From contig NC_087066.1 in the NCBI RefSeq assembly GCF_963678635.1, positions 3,970,485-4,034,484 on the forward strand: a DNA stretch of 64,000 nt, in the 5' to 3' direction. The position numbers were made by a program, and so were the translations under genes. The notes under the pieces were generated by a model that had not been told where the DNA came from, made no database searches, and saw nothing but the letters and a program-made list of their open reading frames with translations. How positions within the stretch are numbered: the stretch's first letter is position 1; the number at the start of each line of letters is the position of its first letter. Positions 12,713 through 24,332 of this stretch are shown in pieces. Origin of the DNA: Symsagittifera roscoffensis (lineage: Eukaryota > Xenacoelomorpha > Acoela > Convolutidae).

Positions 12713-13238
12713 ACAAGACTGCTTGTATCAGGGCGAAGCCCTGAATATTCCGACTGCCTTTTAAAATTTATGGAGCAATGAAAACATCAAAAAATTAAAT
12801 TTAAAAAAAAAACGAAAATTTTTTCTAAAATTTGAATTTTTTGAAATAAAAATCATCCTTTCACATGTCATATATAGTACAAAAATATAGATTTCATTCC
12901 TTGTAATAAATCAATTATGGCAAATACGCTGCTTTCAACCAATTTGGAACGATTTCTAAGACGGATTAAATCTCCGCTTACGCGTTAATAGCGCGAAATA
13001 TTTCGCGTGTTAATTGACACAAATTGGCCAAAGTGACCACCTTTAAACCCCCATAACCTTACAAAGAAAAATAGGTGAAATATCTTTTCAAATTATAGCT
13101 CAGGACAACATTAACTTTTGAATGATATAAAAGATTTCCGTCAAAAATGGCTAGTTGAAAAGTCGAAATTTGTCTGAAGAAAAAAAACCCACCCCGAGCA
13201 CAAATATTCCGTAACTTTCGTATCGAAAGTCGGAACAA
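12713..13238 (+). mobile_element. ACAAGACTGCTCG-family element, near full length
   Basis: Begins ACAAGACTGCTTGTATCAGG, carries the hairpin CAGGGCGAAGCCCTG, the AGCGCGAAATATTTCGCG block, and ends AAAGTCGGAACAA. GTTCCGACT-type and AGTCGGAAC boxes near the two ends form a 9-bp inverted repeat. Confidence 0.8.
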
Positions 13239-13491
13239 TAAAGAATTATGATTGGCTGAAAGCTTTTTACACTTTCAGTTCTTTGCGTTTGAGGGGATCC
13301 CCAAATTCCGTTACATGATGCAAGAGCTTATCAGCAAAAACGAGCAAGTCAAGTTTTTGTGTAAAACTATTCAGGATGGCTCTGGAATGTACAGGCCCTG
13401 GAACGCACAAATATGCAGTGGAAAGGTCTTCCCCCACCATGGTTTGATTTAGAAAAAAAAACTATTTTTAATGTATATATTGTGTACTGAC

Positions 13492-13599
13492 AAGTGAGGA
13501 ACTCCATCGAGTAGAATTCGGGATCCCTTCGGCCGAAGGAGTTGATAAACAGCTGCACCACATAGAGAGTGTCCGTGGCCAAATCAGTCAGCACAAAGT
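13492..13599 (-). CDS. Gene 1 exon 16: FN3-1, second half
   Basis: A pyrimidine-rich acceptor ending TGTTTCAG is followed by 36 codons and a GTCAGT donor; phase 1-1. It encodes LTDLATDTLYVVQLFINSFG, the FN3 L-x-x-L-x-x-x-T-x-Y-x-V pattern. A midpoint intron in an FN3 module is common in animals. Confidence 0.85.
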
Positions 13600-14204
13600 C
13601 TGAAACAGCAGCAAAAATAACTGCTGCAGAATCAGCAGCATACAATAGCTACAATATCATATTAGTGTGCAGCTTGCCTCGACGGCATCAACCACTGTAA
13701 ATTTTGGCACGAAAAAAATTTAAAGAGAAGAAAATATTTCCAAGCATTTTTTCGTTTCGATTATTCGGTTTTTTGATGACTTTGTTTTTAAGAGAAATCA
13801 AGAATTAAAGCGAGATTTAATTGGCAGCCAAAAAGATTACTAAAAGTTATCTCTAAAACTATTTTAGTTGTTTCCCGGACTCAGTAAAAAGAGAAAACAA
13901 TCGATTATATTATAATTATGTTCATTATTTTAGCAAAATTATAATTAATTATAAGCGCCAAATTTAGATGTTGAAACGATTTATAATCCATTATGATGAT
14001 AACATTTTTGGTGACATTTTAACAAATTATAATCAAATAAAATTGATTATAAATTTTTTGAAAATCTCCTATAGTTTATCATAATAGATTATAATCCCCT
14101 TTTTCTATCAAAATATTATCTCACAAAAAAGTCAAGTATAATGAATTATAATTTAGCATGAAAACACAATAAAACTCAAATTTAATTCAAGTTTAAGCTA
14201 TAAG

Positions 14205-14575
14205 CAGGGGCGGATCGGGGTTTTTCTCGAGGGGGATTTTAAAAAAGGGCGAAGCTTTAAAAAGAGCCTGTTTCCTTCATTTTTTCTGGCCGCAGGCAAA
14301 ACTTTGATAGTTATTTGAAAAAAAATAGGCCAAAAAAAGCGTTTTTAGGCACTTTTTGGAAAATTTTGAGACAAAAATTCCGTTTTTTTTGGCCGATTTT
14401 TTTTCAAAATTTTGCCTGCGGCGCAGAATATTGGACGAAGGCATTTTAAGAACGTTTTTAGACTCCGTCACCAAAATTGGATATCTCAAGATGGTTGAAA
14501 TGGGGACCGTTTGGGTCGGCAGAGGCTCGAATCCTTGAGCGGGGGGCGTCCACCCCCTCCCTAAATTTGCTCCTG
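14205..14575. mobile_element. hAT-like MITE with 8-bp target duplication GCTATAAG
   Basis: Begins CAGGGGCGGATCGGGG and ends in a decayed inverse, TTTGCTCCTG. GCTATAAG stands immediately on both sides (14,197-14,204 and 14,576-14,583). An 8-bp duplication is the hAT hallmark. Internal GCGCAGAATATT and GGGTCGGCAGAGG boxes are shared with the other copies. Confidence 0.82.
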
Positions 14576-15290
14576 GCTATAAGTAGAAAATTACAGTTTC
14601 TTTTACTTCAGTATCCAACTGAAAAGCACACAAAACAAAACAAAAAGGAAACAAAATGCAGCGGTGACGTTTGTTGAATAACAACAGGTTATAATCCATT
14701 ATAATGGATTATAATTCACTAACATTTGAAAAAAAAAATTCAAAAATAATCGATTATTATAGCTTATAATCGATTATAATTATTTTTACTGTTTCGGAAA
14801 AAAGTAACATCATAATCCATTTTTAATCGATTATAATCAATTCTTTTTGAAGTATTAATCAATTCTTTTTTTTTCTTTTTACTGCGTACGGATTTTTTTA
14901 TAATGCCGTAAAAAACTCTCTCAAGAACTCTCGTAGCCAAAACTTAAGCCAAAAATAGAAAATCTCAGGCCACATTGTTTTAACAGCGAAAAAATTTAGG
15001 CGTAGAATTTCGAATACGTCCTCAAAAAATTTAGGCATAGAATTTCGATTACGTCCTCAAAAAAGACAATGACAAAATTTTTTACAAAATGACAAAGTTT
15101 TTCCTCAAAGCAAAAATTGAATAAAAAAATTGAATAAAATAACTCTTCCCATGCGCCCCGTAGTTTTGAAATTATTTTTCTAGCTCGGAAAACATTTATT
15201 CTATAAATCTTTATTTCCGTAATTGATGCGATGATTACGTAAATCGGTTTACTGATCTGATAATTTACTGACACATCGGTTTACTGTATA

Positions 15291-15710
15291 GACGGGGGCC
15301 TAGGAAATTAGACGATATGCAAATAAGACGGATGCCACAAAAACAAAAGTAGACGAAATTTTTATTTTTCAGATCTGGCATATTAGACGTCACTGCTATG
15401 AAAAGGAAAGACCCAACAAAATTTTTTCGTTTGAGTCAAGAACATAAAATGTCAATACCTATCAAAACAATTAGCTTAAATGAACATAAAATTTCATATC
15501 GAATATAACAGGAGAGTTTTGAATTGAATAAATTATGCATGATTGACATGTAAAATTTTTGGCCACCAAAGTTTAACTGTTTTCTGCAAACAATTTTATT
15601 TTTCTCACGCTTTTTGTCTATTTTCTCAAAATTGCAGTTTTACAAATTCGTCCAATTTCTTTTTAAGTGCCTCCGTCTAATTTGCTTATCGTCTAATTTC
15701 TCAACCCCCG
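15291..15710. mobile_element. 420-bp element with about 48-bp terminal inverted repeats
   Basis: The left end, GACGGGGGCCTAGGAAATTA then GACGATATGCAAATAAGACGG, is inverted at the right end: CCGTCTAATTTGCTTATCG then TCTAATTTCTCAACCCCCG. TA lies on both sides (15,289-15,290 and 15,711-15,712), which suggests a TA target. It has no reading frame. Confidence 0.78.
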
Positions 15711-15733
15711 TACGGACGCCATTAGTCACTTAC

Positions 15734-15895
15734 TATTCTCATTTCTTGTGGATCCCATTTCTTGTCCATTGAGCAATATAGTGACTGTGTCCCAGTTGGC
15801 ACTGGACAACTCCCAGAAGACGTTGAAGGAGCCAGGAGTGGCGTCTACGGGCGAGATGACTTGGGTGTTCGAATTGAAAGTGGGAAATGGGGGTA
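15734..15895 (-). CDS. Gene 1 exon 15: FN3-1, first half
   Basis: The acceptor AATATTTTAG is followed by 54 codons and a GTAAGT donor; phase 1-1. It encodes VISPVDATPGSFNVFWEL and WDTVTILLNGQ, the A-B-C strands of an FN3 domain with the conserved Trp. The E-F-G strands are in exon 16. Confidence 0.85.
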
Positions 15896-16189
15896 CTAAA
15901 ATATTTCAACAAATTGTTTGTGTTTTGACATGTTTGATATGAAATTTTTTTTTAGGGGTATGAAATTTTTGCTCAGGTTTTTCATTTAAGCAATATTTTG
16001 CTGAAGTACGAGAGTTGAATTTTAAATATGAGTGTTTTCATTACAATCATGGCAAAGTACTGATTGCCCTCCTATTTATGTACGCTGGGCGAAAAATTGA
16101 AAAAAGTATTTTTTTTGAGAAACTTAAAACATGAGTTCAAATCACGACAGTGCTTTGCCATTGATGTTGAAAGGGACAAAAACACCAAC

Positions 16190-16360
16190 CACATCTGACG
16201 TTGCTCATGTCGCAGAATATCTTAGTGCCCTCCACTGTCTTGCAGGAAGCTTCGGTGTCACCCCCCAGTCGCCAACAGGAGTTGTACTCCTGTCCCCCCT
16301 CACTGAAGGGGAAATGACAGATGGCTGTCTTGTCCACGCTCAGACACAGACCAGCATTTT
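16190..16360 (-). CDS. Gene 1 exon 14: short FN2-like module
   Basis: A phase 1-1 exon of 57 codons behind the acceptor CCTATTTCCCCAG. It encodes AICHFPFSEGGQEYNSC, a good FN2 opening, then ASCKTVEGTKIFC. It is shorter than a standard FN2 module and lacks the Trp-Cys pair. The donor (G followed by GTTGGT) is weak but is the one that keeps frame with exon 15. Confidence 0.78.
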
Positions 16361-16836
16361 CTGGGGAAATAGGAATCAAAAACATTTGTTTGTCAGTTGA
16401 AAATGGTTTTCAAAATCTATTTTTCGATCACGATAAGTTGATAAAATAAATCCTAAACGGAAAAAAAATCTTTCAAAGCTAAAGTCCAATTCTCCAAATT
16501 GACAGGATTTTTGCTAGAATAAACCTATATAAATTTAGTTTTCAGATCAATGCCAAAATTATTTTGCGGAGCTTTCTAAAATACCAAAAACATCCCATTT
16601 TTGACGCTGCAAAACTTTTATTAAATTTAAGAACTTCTGAATCGACAGTGTTTTGGCTTACAAGTCGTCTGTAAATTAAAGTAACGAGCAGCGCAAATAA
16701 GACGCCACAGAAAATTTTAGGGTTTGGTCGGTTACAATTGGATAATAGTACCAAATGGTTTGTCCAATTTTCCTGACAAGGATGGGGGTCTAAAATCCTG
16801 AAGAGGTCAACCTGATTCTCTTTTGCTTCAGCTCAC

Positions 16837-16999
16837 CGAATATCTGTGAGTTGTTGCTCACATCCAGATAAGAGATTGAGAGTTTGAAGTTGGTGTGTAA
16901 GTTGTAGTAGTAGCCAGATGTGAAGTCCACAGTGCCAGTTCTGTCTGTGAACACGAAGGGTATCGATGACTCATCCGCAGAGGTCAACATAGTCCAATT
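16837..16999 (-). CDS. Gene 1 exon 13: end of CUB3
   Basis: The acceptor TGTTTGCAG is followed by 163 bases and a GTGAGC donor; phase 0 to 1. It encodes NWTMLTSADESS, FTSGYYYNLHTNFKLSISYL and SNNSQIFG. The F-strand end of a CUB domain is clear, but the fourth cysteine is missing, which matches the missing third cysteine in exon 12. Confidence 0.82.
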
Positions 17000-17466
17000 C
17001 TGCAAACACAGAAAGTGAAACGATTAAAAATAAAACGGATTTAAAGGTTAAAAATATAGCTGAATACAATTTTTTTATTCATAGCAAAAATAAAATTCCA
17101 AATTTTCTTTGAAGTCTTCGTAAATATTCAATCTAGAAGTCGTGCTAGGATTTGAAGAAAAAAAAACCTTTTTATTTCCGCGGAAACGGTCCAGATCTAA
17201 CTTTTGAAAAAAAAATTCTTCTTAGAGTAAAAGAGAGCCTGAAAAAAAATCTAATATTCAAAAAATTTTGATAACCTTGAATCTTACAACTTCCGGAGCA
17301 GCCCAACAAATTGCGTACTTCTTGTCACCCAAATAAATTTTTTTGAAATATTTTTTTTCCAAAATTGTTAGAGCGTAGTAGTGAAAACCGGGTTAAAAAA
17401 CACTATATTTTTTCCTCAAAAGTTTCCAAACCAGCATCAAAGGTTCAGAAAAAAAACATTTCTTAC

Positions 17467-17682
17467 CACATCATTTTGTTGTCCGTCGCCAATCACAATC
17501 GTATCATTCTCCTGCTCTTCCAGTATTTCAGAGGTGACGCCCAAATCCATCTGCACCATCTGCAGAACGGGGAACAGGGTGGGGTTGTTGGAATCGGGGG
17601 AGATGGTCCATCTGCAGGACAGACCAGTCGGGTAGATGTGGGGGAAGTTGTAGCTCAAAATGTCGGTTGGCGAGGTGATTTC
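17467..17682 (-). CDS. Gene 1 exon 12: CUB3 main part
   Basis: A strong acceptor, CTCTCCTTTGCCAG, is followed by 72 codons and a GTAAGA donor; phase 0 to 0. It encodes EITSPTDILSYNFPHIYP and LSCRWTISPD, a clear CUB opening with its second cysteine, and later NDTIVIGDGQQNDV. The cysteine expected before the DxxxIxDG-like strand is absent. The intron just upstream is also open in this frame back to a Met at 17,784 (see findings). Confidence 0.88.
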
Positions 17683-18256
17683 CTGGCAAAGGAGAGATTT
17701 TAAAAGAATGCTTATGATTAAAAGAGTGGTTAAAAGATTAAGGTTATCGAGATAGGCTATCTTCGAAGATATTGGAAGGATCATGCGGGACCTTGATTGA
17801 AAAAAACTTTCTCTTGGAATTAATTTTCAAGTGTCCTGCAAACACTCAAGATATATAATACCTCATATCACAAAAAAATATCAAGTTTTATCATTTTCAT
17901 GGACTTCGGAATTCCTGGGAATTTTCCATGGAAAAAAATTGATCAATCTTGCATCGACCTTGCAAAAATTTCAAAAGAATTTTGCCAGACTGAATAAAGA
18001 TATCTTCTAAAGTTTGGTACAAATTTTGCGAAAAAATATTGCAAGAAACGAAGTTTTCTGCCAGAATCTGGAAAGAATAGTAAAAACTTTGCAAGTTATC
18101 GCCCATTTTTGTCAACAGTCAAAATAGTTTGGACGAAATTATTTTTTAAATGGTTAAACAAATTATATATACCTGTATATTATTATAGCTATCAAATGCT
18201 TTTCAATAAAAACAATTCCAGAATAACTTTATTAGCAAAAAATGAAGAATACTTAC

Positions 18257-18318
18257 AAATCCGTTTGTATTGTCGCACGCTTCGTTCTGAGTCGAGTCCT
18301 CAAACGGGGGGCACAACA
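18257..18318 (-). CDS. Gene 1 exon 11: opens CUB3
   Basis: The acceptor CCGTTTCAG is followed by 62 bases and a GTAAGT donor; phase 1 to 0. It encodes LCPPFEDSTQNEACDNTNGF. The linker and first CUB3 cysteine lead straight into exon 12. Confidence 0.8.
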
Positions 18319-19154
18319 CTGAAACGGAAACATGAAGTTAAGGGTTCAGTCAGCAGTGCTGTTTGTTGAATGGGCAATTTTTAGTGAAAAATTTACTCAA
18401 CAACAGCGAGGGGTCATTAACACTATAGTGTTGTTTTGCTCATTTTCAATCTGAGCTTCAATTATGTCGTAAAGTGGCATCCATCACAGTAAATGCACTC
18501 TTAAGCAGTTTTTTTTTTCAAAATTTTGGACGACAATAAAGAAAAGGTTGAGTTAAATTGGGTTCAAAAAGCTTGATAAAAATTTGTACTAATGCAATAA
18601 TTATTTCCGTGAGGCAAAAATTCGTAACAATCGACAATTCTTAACAAAAGATTAAGCGTGGAACACTCAGTATTCCTATAGTGCCGAATGTAAGTGCAGC
18701 ACAGTTAAGCAGATCAAGCGTATTCTGCTTGCCAACGCCTTGTTTCGAATTGTCTCCCTACCGTCCAAACAGCCCTCTCCCCTTGAATTCAAATGAAGCC
18801 AGGCCAGGCAGATACTCGGGTCTTAATTTGTTTATCAGTGGAGCCCAAAATTGCTTTTAAAATCTTCTGAATTATTCATTCAGAAAAAAAGCAAGCAGTA
18901 GTATTTAATTGTTGACAAATTATTAAACAAATGGTAGGAGATTATCAGGTCTACTACCTGTTTCTAATCCATTAAAGTGCGCCATAATTTCCAGCAATCA
19001 AAACAATAGATTAACTAAAACACCCAAACGAGATGACAAACCATCAGATATCCTACAAATGTGAATTAGATTAAGGCAGAAAATAGGGTTTTCATTGGTC
19101 TATCAGTCGAGCTCGAACTTGCATTCGAACGATTTAATAAGTATTTAGTCTTAC

Positions 19155-19428
19155 CTTCGTCGTTGGTGGCAAAAAACTCCACGTAGAGTCCAGAGTAACC
19201 GCCCTTCTCGCCTGGTCCGCTGACTAATTCCAAATTCAAATACAAGTCCACTTCTGTGCTCAAAGGTTTCATCACACAGAACGAGATTGTGGAAAAAGGC
19301 ATGTTTTCGTAGTTGCCACAAAGTCGGAAGTCCGTACTTGAAGCTGATTGGCTGGATACTCGGAAGTAGTCTTGTAGATCGCATCGGATTTGCAGATTGT
19401 GGATTGTGACGTAATAGCTCATGGATTC
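19155..19428 (-). CDS. Gene 1 exon 10: CUB2 core and end
   Basis: The acceptor TTCCCCAG is followed by 274 bases and a GTAAGA donor; phase 0 to 1. It encodes IRCDLQDYFRVS, FRLCGNYENM and later YSGLYVEFFATND, the third and fourth cysteines and closing strands of a complete four-cysteine CUB domain. Confidence 0.88.
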
Positions 19429-20220
19429 CTGGGGAAAAAATCTATATTACGTCATTTGCGAGAACTAGAATAAAGGATTTGCCCAGAAAATTCTCGAGGT
19501 GGGGACAATTTTTTAATTCTTCTCTTTTTTGACAAAATTGATTTTCCGAGCTCCTAGAGCAATAACACTTTTTGGCAAAAGTTCTGCGCCACATACAATT
19601 TTTCATTTTTTTGAAAAAAATACTTGCCCAGTTGATGTTGTGGGGCTTTTTTTGTTTTGGCTGTTTGAATGTTTTGAGTGTTTTGGCAAAAATTGAGTTT
19701 TTCTTTTCGGCTCGTGTTCCCCCCTCAATTTTAATATATTTTGCAGCCAAAAGCTTCTCTGCAAAAACTTAAAGAAGATGTTCAAAGACATAAGATAACA
19801 CCAAAGAAACGATCACTTAGAGGAGGAACACGTTATTTAATAGACTTGAAACTTTTTGATCGAAAACGCCGAAAAAATATCTACAAAAATTGAATTTCAT
19901 CAAAAAAGCTAAACTTTTTAAATAAAGCTTCAGAACCGGTCAAAGTTTTTTCAGATTTCTCCTTAATTCTAACTATATCCTGCTTTGCTTAAGGTTTCCG
20001 AGAAAAAAATAGTCCGTCTTCGCATACTATTACTACATGCCAAAGCTCTGAGATTTCTTGCAATGTCCTTGGCGATTTCTCCTCTTTTTTTATATAAAAA
20101 AAAATTCATAATTTGCGGTTTTTTGCTATTGAGAGATTGTCAAGTTTTGCGTTCTTTCACCACAAAAAGCAATCAAGTCGGAGATTTTTTTTGTACTAAT
20201 TTGCTGTTAGAGTATTTCAC

Positions 20221-20900
20221 AACACTGATTTAAATTATCCGGACAAACTCAAACTAGAAACTTCAAAAGAGTTTCTTTCAATTTGGAGAACTTTATGTTG
20301 CCAGAGTTATCATGCTGCAATTTTTTTTGCAAAATTTACACCAAAAAATTGGGTCATTTTAGGTTTTTTTTTGGTAATCAAGAATTGCGCTGAAATTATT
20401 AAATTAATTGATGAAACAGTTCTTTCAAAAGCAGTCTCTTGCATAACCTAACAAAATTCTAGAAGGTTAAAATCTCCAAAATCTGCGTACGAGAATATAT
20501 TTTTGCTTTATATTTAATAAATATCATTTTACATAAGACTCAAAATCTTTGCTTAAAAATAAAATTTAAACGTTGCGCAAATTTTTGAAGAACTATGTCC
20601 TTCTACAATTTTGTTAGTTTGTGTGAAGGTCTTTTTTGATGGAATTGTTTCATCAATTAACTTGGTAATTTTAACGTATTTCTTGATTAAGTAAAAATCG
20701 CCAAATTGACCCATTTTCGGGAAAAAAACTTTGGTTATGAACTATGCAAATTAAATTGCACCCTGATAGTTTTGGTAAAGTTCTAATCAACTTTTGTTCA
20801 ATTCAATTTTCGTCTAATCTCAACCCAATTTGAAAAAAAACGCCTATGAAAGTTCAAGATTTGTTTTTTTTTGTCCGGATAACTTAAATCATTACTTTAT
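20221..20900. mobile_element. Second mariner-like foldback, decayed
   Basis: Opens AACACTGATTTAAATTATCC-GGACAAAC and closes TTGTCCGGATAACTTAAATC, matching the 7,635-8,360 element inside and out (TTCTAGAAGG, GGGTCATTTT and GACCCATTTT boxes). The ends are eroded and TA flanks are not clear. Confidence 0.65.
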
Positions 20901-21577
20901 TGTCCGCCAATATTTTCAACTTTTATACTTTTGGTTTATGATGAAATTTTTTCTGTTCCCGGTCAATTGGAAAAATGTAAATACGAAAGCAGACTGAAAA
21001 AACTTACTTAGAAATTTAACCACAATAGTTATCAAAAGAAATAATATCACTCTAATCCTTGATATTTCTTTTTCACTATTCCTCTTTTGAAAATAAAAAT
21101 AAAAAAAAATTATTTTTGTTTTCAATTGCGGCGTTTGCATTGCTGCTACCGGTGATATTAATCTGACTTCCTTTTAGCAAATGAATTTGAAGGAAATAGA
21201 AAAACAAATCAAACAAACAGCCGCAAAACATTGAATTTTGGTGTGAATCTCTCTAAAAAAATTTTCTGGAAAAAACACAGGACTGTAATAAGTATCTTTC
21301 ATCTCTTTCATTGACACTTAATAGTTTATTTTCAGGCGACGCAATTTAAGTAATTCTGGTCTTTTTAATACCATAGCTTGAGACACCGTCATCAGTCCAT
21401 TTTATTTGACCTTCGAAAGTTTGATACGGAAAAAACTGTATTACTGCAATAGGGTTAGCAGCGAACCGCTTATGAAAAAAAAAACTAAAAAATGCTCAGC
21501 GAAACGTGAGACAACTCAGGAATATTTTAGGCCAGCAAAATTTTCTCGTTTGGAAAATGAAAGTGGGTTTTACTAGC

Positions 21578-21682
21578 CTGTGTGGTAGCGGATGATGAGC
21601 ATGTGTAGTCTTCGGGATAAGGATTGAGGTTGTTGTAGCCCACGTGTGAAAAGTATAGTCCATTTTTCAGAGGCAAAGCGAG
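21578..21682 (-). CDS. Gene 1 exon 9: CUB2 first strands, GC donor
   Basis: The acceptor AATTTTCAG is followed by 35 codons, phase 0 to 0. It encodes LYFSHVGYNNLNPYPEDYTC, the CUB opening with its second cysteine. No GT donor keeps frame with exon 10: the frame-consistent cut is CAG followed by GCTAGT, a GC-AG intron. A GT four bases later would shift the frame. Confidence 0.75.
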
Positions 21683-21790
21683 CTGAAAATTAAAATTTGA
21701 GGCAATTCCAACACATCAGGTACTTTGACCAGGATAGATCTTTTTTGACGCATCACGAAAGCTGGGGACACATTTGAGTTCAAATTAATG

Positions 21791-22079
21791 ACAAGACTGC
21801 TCGTATCAGGGCGAAACATGATTGTTCCAACTGCCATTTAAAATCTATGAAATAGTGTTCCCTTCATGAAAAAGCAAGAACTTTCCAAAAAAATTTCAAA
21901 CCCCTTAACTTTATCAAAACGTTTAAAGGTGAAAAATCATTTAAATTTTGAGCTCAAAACAAAAAAAATTTGGAAGAGACAAAAAAGATTCCGTTCAAAA
22001 TTGCTAAAGTTGGAATTTAACTGGAGAAAAAACCACCCGAGCACAAATGTTCCGTCATTTTCTTCAAAAATCGGAACAA
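21791..22079 (+). mobile_element. ACAAGACTGCTCG-family element, internally deleted
   Basis: Both ends are present (ACAAGACTGCTCGTATCAGG at the left, AAAATCGGAACAA at the right), but the middle block is missing. Confidence 0.7.
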
Positions 22080-24216
22080 AACAGCCGACAAAATTATCAT
22101 CTCTTTATGACTTTATGGCAAATCGTTCCTTTTTAAGAAATTCCCGATTCAGCAGCTGGTACTGAATATTTCTTTTGAGTAACTGTTCATTTTTTGCTCC
22201 AACTCTCGCGAAATTGACTGAATATTTTTGCTCGGGTTGCTTTTTCTCCAAAAATGTTTGATTTATTAAGTAACAAGTTTTGATCAAAAATTTTTACACC
22301 TTACAAAAAATTTTGTTGTTCTCAGTTCAAATATAAAAGATATTTCACCAGTGATCATTTTCACTAGCGTTGTTTTGGTTCAAAGATTGGTAATTTGGTC
22401 AATTTGTGATAATTAACGCGGGATATATTTCGTGCTATTAACGCGTAAGCGGAGATTTAATCAGCATAGAAATTGTTCTAAATTGAATTGAGACATTCTT
22501 TTAGGTCTGCTTAAAACATTTCTAAATGCAAAATAAATCACTTTTTACTTTACATAGCGTATCGGGGAAGTTAAAATTTTTTGAAGGTTTCATCAAGGTT
22601 TTTTAGAGCGAATACAACGCCTTAGTCATTAAAAGACAACGAGAACATTCAAGGCAAAAAAACATAATTTTTATTGGCCCGGTTTTTGAAGAAAAGCAAA
22701 AAGTTTTGCTCTGGGTAGTTTATGTTCCGACTTTTTAGGAAAATCGGGAATATTAACGTTTGAGCTGTTCTTTTTTTCTTTAAGTAAATTATAAATTTTT
22801 GACTTTCGAGCTAAACCTTTTCGGATTGTTTGACTTTTTGGTAGTTGCCTGTTTGGCCATGCTCTGGACTAATTTTTGTACGTTGTGAAAACTTTTTGTA
22901 TGAAGGTAAAAACGTAACGCAATTTCCTCATGCATGGCAAATCGCTTCGAAAACTTTTCATATTGAACTAAAGCAAACCAATCGGCAGTATTCAGCTTAT
23001 TTTCGTACTACTTAAATTTTCCCAATTGATTTCGATGTTGGCCGAAAATGGTGGCTTTTAAATTTTTTAAAACCAAAACCTATACATTACAAACTAAGAT
23101 GCAGAGGGGACGTACAGGGCTTTAACGTGATTTAGGAGTAGTTCAGTTTCATGTTTACAATCAATTAACTTATGAATATAAGTTTTCAGCTTAAGACTTC
23201 TCAACTTCACTACACATGTAAAGTTTTGTCGAAGTAATGAAAATTGAAAATTACAAAAGTTTATTGGTTCAGATTTGATTCAGACACGTTAAACGATGAT
23301 TCAGCTATGCTAAACCGATGTAATTTTTGGGGCTAAATCAAGGATGAAACGGTCACTTTCAGAACAAAATGACGCTTATCAAAGACTGAATCATGGCAAA
23401 CACTGATTTTTTTCTAAATAATTGATGACTAGCTCTGAAATACCAACCCGAGTAGGCTTCAAACACAAATAATGATTTACACACAGGCGAAGCTGCGCTT
23501 CGCAAACACTTGCGAGAGCACGACCAAAAAGCAGTTCCATCAAGTGAAATAAAAAAAAATAATAATAAGCTTCGAATTAGCAAAAGCTCGGCTACGTGTA
23601 GGATTCAAATTTGAGAGCTACTACAATCAAAAGAGTTTTAGTCTCATTCACTATTCAATCAGCCACACAACCTTATCAACCAAAAGAAAACTAGTCTCGA
23701 ATAAAACAGCTACACATGCCTATAAATTGCCAATGCAATTCAACAAAAATGGCACCAAAAACAAATGGTTACAATTTTGCAAATAATAATTTGGAATTTA
23801 ACAAACTGAAAGCTGACAAACTGAAGGCATCCGCACTAACTTTGCATTTAACGTATAGCAAAATATTAAACCACGTTGCGTTCAAATTATGCATTTTACA
23901 AAATTTCGAGATATTTTAAAAAAGAACATTTCTGAAACCGTGTTTTAATTATCGTTGCTGTTTGAAAAAATCACTTTTTTTCTGTTCATTTGATGAATTA
24001 AAAATGCATCAACTGTATTAACTTATAACTTTTCGAATGTCTAAGCACATGTTATGAGGCAACTGTAAAGGTGCACCAAAAGTGGCACCAATATTTGCGA
24101 CTTAGGTTGGAAAAGAAGAAGGTTCGTACAAATACACTTGCTTCGCAAGTGTGATGACAAAGGAAGGCAACAATGTTTTCATCCCAGCTATTTTCCAATC
24201 AAATTAGCATGTTTAC

Positions 24217-24239
24217 CTGGTTACACATCAGAACGAATG
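24217..24239 (-). CDS. Gene 1 exon 8: 23-bp microexon opening CUB2
   Basis: The acceptor CTGTTTCAG is followed by 23 bases and a GTAAAC donor; phase 1 to 0. It reads FVLMCNQ after the shared codon and supplies the first cysteine of CUB2. It lies only 93 bp below exon 7. Its phase pair matches exon 11, which opens CUB3, and it links exon 7 (ends phase 1) to exon 9 (starts phase 0). Confidence 0.75.
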
Positions 24240-24332
24240 CTGAAACAGAAAACAAAAATTTCATTGATTTAGAAAAGTTGAGATATATTATTTTGAAAAT
24301 TGCTCGGAAAACTTAAAAAACTAAATACTTAC

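Larger units (their letters stand above)
6719..13491 (-). other. Gene 1 intron 16
   Basis: A 6.8-kb intron. It holds a mariner-like foldback (7,635-8,360) and, from 9,754 to 13,238, a cluster of copies and fragments of the ~540-bp ACAAGACTGCTCG family. The remaining AT-rich stretches (6,900-7,630, 8,400-9,750, 10,350-11,360) show no feature I can support. Confidence 0.6.
13600..15733 (-). other. Gene 1 intron 15
   Basis: Holds an AATCGATTATAATCC-rich tract (about 13,890-14,880) split by a hAT-like MITE at 14,205-14,575. A short two-unit direct repeat lies at 14,996-15,063 (about 37 bp per unit, AGAATTTCGAWTACGTCCTC), and a terminal-inverted-repeat element lies at 15,291-15,710. Nothing else was recognised. 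Confidence 0.6.
15896..21577 (-). other. Gene 1 introns 14 to 9
   Basis: Five short introns (294, 476, 467, 574 and 836 bp) hold no recognised element. Intron 9 (19,429-21,577) contains a mariner-like foldback at about 20,221-20,900 and otherwise plain AT-rich DNA. Confidence 0.6.
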
